Shown: piece after piece, positions 57,529 through 64,000 of the stretch | How the letters are laid out: every line of letters begins with the position of its first letter | How positions within the stretch are numbered: the first letter of the stretch is position 1 | Origin: Silene latifolia | Lineage: Eukaryota > Streptophyta > Magnoliopsida > Caryophyllales > Caryophyllaceae | Direction: 5' to 3' | NCBI RefSeq assembly: GCF_048544455.1 | Contig: NC_133528.1 | Span: 49,342,293 to 49,406,292 of the forward strand | Length of the DNA: 64,000 nt | Position numbers and translations under genes: made by a program | The notes under the pieces: model-generated | What the model was told of the DNA's origin: nothing | Database searches by the model: none | The model's input: only the letters and a program-made list of their open reading frames with translations

Positions 57529-60500
57529 ATGATCATTTATTCTTGGAATATTAGGGGGTTTAATGACCCAATAAAACAGCTGGAAGTTAGGGGTTATCTT
57601 TACCAGAATAAAATAGAAGGGTTAGGGCTTCTGGAAACTAGGGTTCGTTTGAATAATTCAGCTGCTATTAGTAAGAAGTTTTCTACTTATACTATTATAA
57701 ATAACTACTCCCACCATTACAATGGTAGGATTTGGGTTTTTTTGGATGTTAGGAGGGTCATTGTTATTTCTGCTCAGATTCATGATCAGTTCATTCATCT
57801 TGAGCTTTTGAATAATAGGACCAACAAAATTGTTTTCATCACTTTTGTTTATGCTAGTAATGATGTTGGGCATAGAGAACGATTATGGGATGATTTAAGA
57901 AGTTTGAAAGGTAAGGTTACTAGCTGGATTGTACTGGGAGATTTCAACATTGTTAGGGATGTGGAAGAAAGAATTGGCTCTAACCCACCATCTCTTACTG
58001 AGATGCTGGCTTTTAATCAATGTCTGATGGACTGTATTTTGGAGGATTTACATAGCTTTGGCTGTGACCACACTTAGACTAACAAAAGAGAAGCTACTGT
58101 TAGGGTCTGGTCTAGATTGGATAGGGTACTGAGTAATCCTTCTTGGTTACTTGAATGCCCAAATACTCAGGTTCATGTCCTGCCACCTGGGATATCTAAT
58201 CACTCACCTCTCCTAGTTACTGTGGAGGATAAGTATAAGCCTAGGAAATAGTTTAGTTATCTTAATTGTTGGGCTGATCATAAGGAGTATGATGAGATGG
58301 TTTTGCAGGCTTGGGGATTACCTGTGAGGGGTAATGTCATGTTCAAATTCTTTGGGAAACTGAAACATGTAAGGAAGAATCTTATTAAGCTCCATAGTGA
58401 TCACTACTCTGGGATAACTAAGAAAGTGCGGGAAGCTAAAAAGGAGCTTGAAACTTGCCAACTTCAGTTACAAAAGAGGCCTTTGGATTCTGTTCTGATT
58501 GAGCAGGAACAGCATTTGATTAATCAGTATGTGATTTTCAAGAAAACTGAGAGAAGCTCACTAGCTCAACGAGCTAAAATTCAGGATGTCAAATATAATG
58601 ATGCACCCACTAGCTATTATTTTTCCAAAATTGCTGCTAGGAAGCATCAGGTTACTATTGGGAGGATCTTGGATAGACAGGGGATTGAAAAGGTTGGGGT
58701 TTAGGATGTGAATCAAGCTTTTGTTGACTACTACAGATGGCTTTTGGGTCAGAAGGTGGATGTCAATTGTGATTCCATGACTGAGTTGCAGGGGGATAAG
58801 ATTCTTACTTCTGACTGGGAGGGGCTTTGCAGGGAGGTCACACAAACAGAAATTCAGTCTGTTGTGTTCTCTATTGACTCTAATAAAAGTCCTGGTCATG
58901 ATGGGTTTTCTGCACATTTCTTCAAGAAATCCTGGGAGACAATTAAGAAGGATTTCTGCAAAGCCATCCAATCTTTCTTTAGAACTGGTAAAATGTCAAA
59001 GCAAGCTAATACCACATTACTTGCTTTAATTCCAAAGAAACCTGTAGTGGCTAATGTGATGGATTATAGACCTATTGCTTGCTGTACAGTGTTCTATAAA
59101 ACTGTCATCAAGATATTGTGTGCTAGACTAAAACCTTATCTGTCTCATATTGTGGGTAAGGAGCAGGGTGCTTTTGTTCAGGGCAGGAATATTTTTGAGA
59201 ATATCATGCTTACCCAGTCATTGGTGAAGGGTTATGGACAAAGAGGGATCTCTCCAAGATGCTTAATCAAAGTGGACATCAAGAAAGCTTTTGATTCCCT
59301 TCAATGGGAATTCATTGATAAGATGTTTCAGTATTACAATTTTCCCCCAAAGTTTAAGAACTGGATCCTAGGGTGCATCACTTCTACTTGGTTCAGCTTG
59401 AAGATAAATGGTGATAGAGTTGGTTTTTTTAAGGGTGAAGGTGGTCTGAGGCAAGGGGATCCTCTCTCCCCCTTCCTATTTGTTATGAGCATGGAGATCT
59501 TATCTCGTACTCTTAGGCACATTCACAAGCATCCTCAGGTTTCATACCACCCCAAGTGTGGACCTGTGAGACTAAACCATTTAATTTTTGCAGATGACCT
59601 AATGCTCTTTGTCAGGGGTGATATTCCTTCTGTAGTTGCTGTCACACAAGCATTAGATACTTTTGCAAGCATGTCTGGGTTGTATGCTAATCCTGAGAAG
59701 ACCAATATCTATATGGGAGGTGTTCAGGATGAGATCAAACAGGAGATTCTTCAGGCTACAAGTTTCAAGGAGGGGGGATTTCCCTTTAGATACTTGGGTA
59801 TACCTTTGAATGATGGGAAATTGAACAAAAGCATGTTTGCTGATCTTCTTAATAGAGTCCAAAAAGCTCTGCAACACTGGTCTACACACAAACTTTCATA
59901 TGCAGGGAAGATTAGTTTGTTGAACTCTGTTATTTTGGGCATGGAGCAATACTGGTGCTCTACTTTGTTAATTCCTAAAGGAGTGATCAAGCTAATTACA
60001 AAGTTTTGCAGAAATTTCCTATGGAATTCTGAGGAAGGGTGTAGGAAAATGATAATGAAAAGTTGGGTGTCTTGTTGTGCACCTCACCAAGAAGGTGGGT
60101 TCAATATTAAGGAAGTGCTGGCCTGGAATAAATGCATTCTGGGTAAATGGATTTGGGAATTGGAACAGGGATCTGATAGCATCTGGTTTGAATGGCATTT
60201 CAAATATAACATTAAGTCAGGAAGCATTTGGACTGCAGTATCAAAGCCTACTCATTCGAAAGTGGCGCAAAGATTTTGAAGGTCAGGGATGAGTTGTTGA
60301 TGCATACTGGGAACATTCAGAATGCAAAACAGTTCATGGCAAGTTGTGTTCACCAGGGGAAGTTGCAACTGAATCTGTTGTATGATAAGTTCAAGCAATG
60401 CCTGAATACTGTTAGCTGGGAAAAAGTGATTTGGCAACGTGCAGTTCTACCCAAGCACAGTGTGTTTCTAACACTAGCAATGCAGAAGAAACTCGCTACC

Positions 60501-60911
60501 ATTGATCAACTAAACTGCAGAGGTATTCATTTGGTTAACCATTGTGTTTTATGCAAGAAGGACAATGAGAATCATAAACACTTATTTTTTAAGTGTTTGT
60601 TTTCTAAAGAAGTTTGGCATGGCATTCTCTCTTGGATGAAGATTTCTGGGCGTACGAATAGTCTCAATAATGAGCTACATTGGGGTGCTAATAGACGTAC
60701 TTGTAAACATTGGAAAACCAAATGGTTTCTAGGGTGTCTTGGTGCCGTGGTGTATAGCATTTGGGAAGAAAGGAATGCTAGGATCTTTCAAGGATTGGAG
60801 CATACTGTGGATGGAATTATTAAGAAAGTTCAATTCCTTGTAATTATTAGATTATTGTATGCATCTAAATCACATAAGGAGGATGAAATAGTGGGGTACT
60901 TAGCTAGTTGA
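57529..60911 (+). pseudogene. LINE ORF2: endonuclease, reverse transcriptase, zf-RVT
   Basis: ATG 57,529 lies inside the copia target duplication. The APE-type endonuclease reads IIYSWNIRGFNDPIKQLEV and SWIVLGDFNIVRDVEER. RT has PGHDGFSAHFFKKSWETIKK, ALIPKKPVVANVMDYRPIAC, IKVDIKKAFDSLQWEFIDKM, GGLRQGDPLSPFLFVMSMEI and the catalytic FADDLMLF (near 59,590). The C-terminal zf-RVT reads WQRAVLPKHSVFLTLAMQKK, then CVLCKKDNENHKHLFFKC. TAG stops at 58,075, 58,249 and 58,702 are all in one frame; the first replaces an expected Trp (HT-W-TN). A frameshift occurs near 60,258. Inactive, but little eroded. Confidence 0.9.
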
Positions 60912-60989
60912 AACCTCATATTGGTTATGCTTTTGTAAGATTGCCTCTTTATTCCCTTTAATGGATGAATATATGGCTTGCCTTTCTTG

Positions 60990-61035
<46 letters not shown>
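60990..61035 (+). repeat. LINE poly(A) tail
   Basis: 46 uninterrupted A residues after a short 3' UTR, the expected terminus of a target-primed LINE insertion. Confidence 0.9.
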
Positions 61036-61036
<1 letters not shown>

Positions 61037-61594
61037 ATGTGTGTCTTAAGTACCAGGCGAGCAAGTTCTTGTCATACTTCTCAGAGTTAGTCATAAGATT
61101 TTTCATACGAAGCTTGTGAAGAGAAAGCAAGGGAGCCCCCTTTCAGGAAAGCACTTATATGATCATGGCCTATATCAACAAAATGTTACAAGCTTTGTAT
61201 GTAGTCCTGCTCGTTTTAGTAACAACCTTTAGTTTTAGTAACAACCTTTCCGAGGACATATTTACATATGAGGGTTTCAGTTCTTAAGTGTGTGCTTGTA
61301 GCTATCTAAATACTTGAAATGTTTTGCTTTTCCCTATGAATCATCATGACTACTTGTGTGTTACATTCCCTCACACTATAATGCAAAATGTGTGGCATGA
61401 ATTTGCACTTTTATTACGCATTATTAGCAATGTCATTTCTACACTGTTTGCTTTTAATTACAAGTATTCTATTAATTCAAAGCATCTTTATTTTCAACTA
61501 CCTTGTGCCTAAGTCAGCCATACATTAATTGTTTACAATCAATACACGCTTAATATCGACTCAATTCTGCCTAGCATTTCACCAAATTAGGGTA
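61036..61594 (+). other. Host-like or Helitron interior, no gene
   Basis: No coding frame recognised. A 14-bp word (TTTTAGTAACAACC) is directly repeated near 61,215 and 61,232. Part of this may belong to the Helitron ending at 61,626; its 5' TC end was not identified. Confidence 0.3.
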
Positions 61595-61626
61595 CCGCGC
61601 CCGATAGGGCGCGGTGCAACAACTAG
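61595..61626 (+). mobile_element. Helitron-like 3' terminus 1
   Basis: Perfect 8-bp stem CCGCGCCC-GATA-GGGCGCGG (61,595-61,614), then TGCAACAA and CTAG followed by T. A short GC hairpin plus CTRR at an A/T site is the Helitron 3' end rule. Only the terminus is supported, not the full element. Confidence 0.6.
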
Positions 61627-61988
61627 TTTGTCTAAAAAAGATATCTTGGTGTTTATTTTGATTACCAAGTCTATTGATAAAGGCTTTTATGATAGGAACA
61701 TTTGGGTTTACAATTAAGAATGAACAGTTATTTAAAATTAAATGTAAGTTTTTTCGGAAAGTTATTGTGCATATAATAAAAACTGTCTCATTTAAAAATA
61801 ATTAAAATGATAAAATGGCATGATGATTCTGAGCAATTACTCTAACAACATTACATAAACACAAATGCTTTAATGGCTCCTGTAAATTGCGAGGTAAGAG
61901 GGTTAGATGACTATTTCCAAGACCATTAATCTTATGTTTTTACACATTAAACTTTTCTGAACATTTGTTTATACGGTATATTATGTAT

Positions 61989-62020
61989 GCCCGTACAATT
62001 TTGCACGGGTGCTAAGCTAG
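61989..62020 (+). mobile_element. Helitron-like 3' terminus 2
   Basis: Stem CCCGT...ACGGG (61,990-62,009) with an A/T loop, then TGCTAAG and CTAG followed by T. It lies 394 bp downstream of terminus 1, in the same orientation. A weaker stem than terminus 1. Confidence 0.45.
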
Positions 62021-62078
62021 TTTAACATATAAAGTAAAATTTATATACATATCAACATTATTGCACGAGTTTATATTA

Positions 62079-62240
62079 CGGGTTTTTCTAACGTGTGCCC
62101 TTAGGGCACACATTAAGAGGCTAAATATAGAAAGAATTAAAGGAATATATCATGAGAAATGTAAGAATCAAATCATTTATTCCATATTTAGTGAATTATT
62201 CATTTGATTCTTTCTCTATTTAGCCTCGTTAGAAAAATCC
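62079..62240. mobile_element. Small MITE
   Basis: Left GGTTTTTCTAACG and GAGGCTAAATATAGAAAGAA are matched by the inverted right end ATTCTTTCTCTATTTAGCCT, then CGTTAGAAAAATCC. The left arm contains an extra palindrome GTGTGCCCTTAGGGCACAC (62,093-62,111) absent from the right. A TTA on each side could be the target duplication, suggesting a Tourist-like (PIF/Harbinger) element. No ORF. Confidence 0.65.
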
Positions 62241-62759
62241 TTATACTTATTTATGTCGAAAGGAAAAAGGGTACATAATAAAAAAAGGGTGGTACTCATT
62301 CATGTACATGATTAACTTAATCATGGACATGAATACCCAATTTACCCCTCACATTTTATCTCCCCTTTCTTTCCAGCATTCCACCCAATTCAATTTCTTT
62401 TCTTCCAATATACCCGTTCAACTCCCTCCCACCACATGCCACCTACTACCCCTGCCGCCAACTCCGTCGTTCTGCAACCCTACACCCACTCTACCTATGC
62501 CCAATTCAAAAGTCAGACTCTATTAGATTAATTAATTTTTCTGGTGCAATTTATTAGATTAATTAATACCACTATATAACTTACACGTTTGGCCTGGAGT
62601 TCTTAATTACTTATTGTTATTGATCATTCATCTTAAGAACAACAATTTGTCCGATGCAATTGCGCCTTATATTTGGGAAGTGGTCAACCGTGTATCCATG
62701 TATACAACTATTATCATAGAATCATAACTTTAACTTTTTAGAAATTCTAGATTTCTTAT
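62241..62759. other. Spacer, no gene
   Basis: Pyrimidine-rich stretch at 62,345-62,510 and AT-rich sequence after it. The small ORF at 62,302-62,526 is low-complexity and not accepted. TTTATTAGATTAATTAAT-type words repeat near 62,525 and 62,550. Confidence 0.35.
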
Positions 62760-63202
62760 TGTTGAAGTATGTGACTTTTAGTGTATTCTAGAAGTTTCCG
62801 AAATGTTCTAGACTTATCTGGAATGTGCTAGAATAATGTAGAAACAGCTAGAAGAGTCTAGAAGAGTCTAGAAGGATCTAGAAGAGTCATGTATGTTCTA
62901 AGTTTATGTAGAACAACCTAGAACCATCTAGACATATGTATAAGTGGTAAGGAGCTCTAGAGAGTTCCATGTCTAGGCAACTCTAGAATGTCCTATTCTA
63001 GAGTGTTCTTGGGATGTAAAAGAAGGAGGAGAAACTCTATAAATAGAGGACCTCCCCTCCCATTTCTATGAACCCAAGTGTATCACAAAAATTTCAGAAA
63101 CAAATAATACACAAACTAATTCCTTCAAACTAACCTTCAACTAATCAACTAAACTAACAACTAATCTCCACTCTACCTCCTATACTCCCTCATACACCAA
63201 CA
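62760..63202 (+). mobile_element. 5' LTR of copia element with heat-shock-element array
   Basis: 443 bp, TGTTGAAGTATGTG...ACACCAACA, followed by the primer site TGGTATCAAGAGC at 63,205. TATA box CTCTATAAATAGAGG at about 63,035-63,049. U3 contains the perfect trimer ATTCT-AGAAG-TTTCC (62,785-62,799, nTTCnnGAAnnTTCn) and then eight CTAGAA copies in all. Length, primer site and element content recall the heat-activated ONSEN/ATCOPIA78 LTR, but heat response here is inferred. Confidence 0.75.
62785..62812 (+). promoter_or_regulatory. Heat-shock element cluster
   Basis: nTTCn-nGAAn-nTTCn is perfect at 62,785-62,799. GTTCTAGA at 62,805-62,812 adds a fourth, in-phase TTC unit. This is the binding pattern of heat-shock transcription factor trimers. 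Confidence 0.65.
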
Positions 63203-63204
63203 AG

Positions 63205-63217
63205 TGGTATCAAGAGC
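63205..63217 (+). promoter_or_regulatory. tRNA-Met-type primer-binding site
   Basis: TGGTATCAAGAGC, two bases after the LTR end. Confidence 0.8.
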
Positions 63218-63249
63218 TCTAAAGATCTTAAGGGCAACAAAATTAAACT

Positions 63250-64000
63250 ATGGCTTCCGCATCAAACACTCTATTACCCGCTCCTCTAAATTTTCTAGAT
63301 TTATTTAGAGGAGAAAATTACGACCATTGGTGCATTAAAATGAAGCTCTTCTTAAGAGCAAATGCACTATGGGAGATAGTGGAAATGGTCCCCAAAAACA
63401 ACAAGAACGTCTTCCAACCACCGAAGCAACCTTAAAGAAAATAAATGAGGATGAAATAAATGACGCCAAAGCCCTCTGTTTCATCTTTAATACCGTTTCG
63501 GAGATCATTTTTCCAAAAATAATGTGGGCTTCTACCGCAAAATAAGCGTGGGATTTACTCCAAAAAGAATTCTATGGTGATGAAAGGATAAGGGTGTTAC
63601 GCCTTAATGCCTTAAGAAAAAATTTCGAAAATTTGAAAATGGGGGAGAATGAAGACATAAATACCTACACTTGGAGGGTAATGGAGACAGTCAACCAAAT
63701 GAAAATATATGGTGAAGATGTCGCCGACACGAGGATTGTGCAGAAAATTCTCGTAACATTGACAAAAAAATTTGACATGATTGTCAATGTTATTAAAGAA
63801 TTAAGGGATCTATCGAAACTCACTGTGACAGAGCTAATCGAATCCTTACACGCCCATGATCAGAAATTCAAGACTCAAGCATCTTCTTACGAAGATGCAA
63901 TCTGGAATTGGAAAGAACAGAGGGTAGAAAGAAATGTGACCATAATCCCTGATCATCCACATCATTCACAAGGTGATGTTGACACAACCAACAACAATGA
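63250..64000 (+). pseudogene. copia gag, 5' part, broken
   Basis: MASASNTLLPAPLNFLDLFR then GENYDHWCIKMKLFLRANAL and WEIVE is the usual copia gag start (UBN2/DUF4219-type). A frameshift near 63,425 moves the reading to TTEATLKKINEDEINDAKAL. A TAA at about 63,543 (STAK-stop-AWDLLQKEF) interrupts it. It continues NTYTWRVMETVNQMKIYGED and LTVTELIESLHAHDQKF to the window edge. Element body lies beyond the window. Confidence 0.85.

Larger units (their letters stand above)
47200..61035 (+). mobile_element. L1-type LINE, split by a copia insertion
   Basis: ORF1 (47,285-48,741), ORF2 (57,529-60,911), a short 3' UTR and a 46-bp poly(A) tail. Removing the 8.8 kb copia element restores a contiguous LINE of about 5 kb. 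The 5' end is placed roughly; I did not find a convincing target-site duplication. Several stops show it is inactive. Confidence 0.85.

Noticed and set aside
62302..62526. 74-residue Pro/Thr-rich ORF
   Set aside because: Pyrimidine-rich low-complexity sequence between a MITE and an LTR; no support as a gene.

Overview
This is plant nuclear DNA made mostly of nested transposable elements. I find no prokaryotic operon, rRNA, tRNA or CRISPR. The families present (chromovirus-like, Tat and Athila-type Ty3/gypsy, Ty1/copia, L1-type LINE, FAR1/Mutator, Helitron, MITE), a pentatricopeptide-repeat (PPR) relic and spliced, T-rich introns point to a dicot. Caryophyllales (for example Silene) is my guess, and nothing here proves it.

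Layout. (1) 1-17,888: a minus-strand Ty3/gypsy element with its 5' LTR at 16,484-17,888 and its gag start at 94. Its leader is split by a ~15.3 kb Mutator-like element (MULE, ~640-15,996) sitting in a (TA)n tract. The MULE carries a plus-strand Ulp1-protease gene with two catalytic units, an F-box-like ORF, a minus-strand coiled-coil gene and a minus-strand FAR1-type transposase. All are damaged by frameshifts. (2) 17,889-19,560: an LTR-like stretch and a copia RNase H fragment. (3) 19,560-~29,250: the 3' half of a Tat-type gypsy. It has the integrase C-terminus, then two antisense spliced genes (an unknown gene and a plant-mobile-domain gene), then a 2.4 kb LTR. (4) 29,250-36,913: host-like DNA with a broken PPR gene and weak traces of an RNA polymerase III Rpc31-like gene. 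(5) 36,914-45,374: a complete young Athila-like element (TSD CTACA) with gag-protease but no RT or integrase. (6) 45,380-61,035: host DNA, then an L1-type LINE. A gag-only copia element (48,742-57,526, TSD ACATG) has landed exactly on the LINE ORF1/ORF2 overlap. (7) 61,036-64,000: two Helitron-like 3' ends, a MITE, and the 5' end of a copia whose LTR carries a perfect heat-shock-element trimer.

The most unusual signal is a set of helically phased short palindromes in unrelated retrotransposons. The Athila-like element has eleven pairs of TCGATCGA (eight independent), each exactly 21 bp apart with unrelated 13-bp spacers. One pair in the gag-protease region is read in frame. The chromovirus-like element has the same octamer core at mostly 19- or 21-bp spacing. 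The Tat element has a different motif, CGCAGCA-n-TGCTGCGCC, always 30 bp apart. In all three, arrays lie a short distance upstream of a TATA-like box. A second unusual structure is the 10-11-bp GTTATTC repeat that fills the MULE introns in the transcriptional orientation of both genes.
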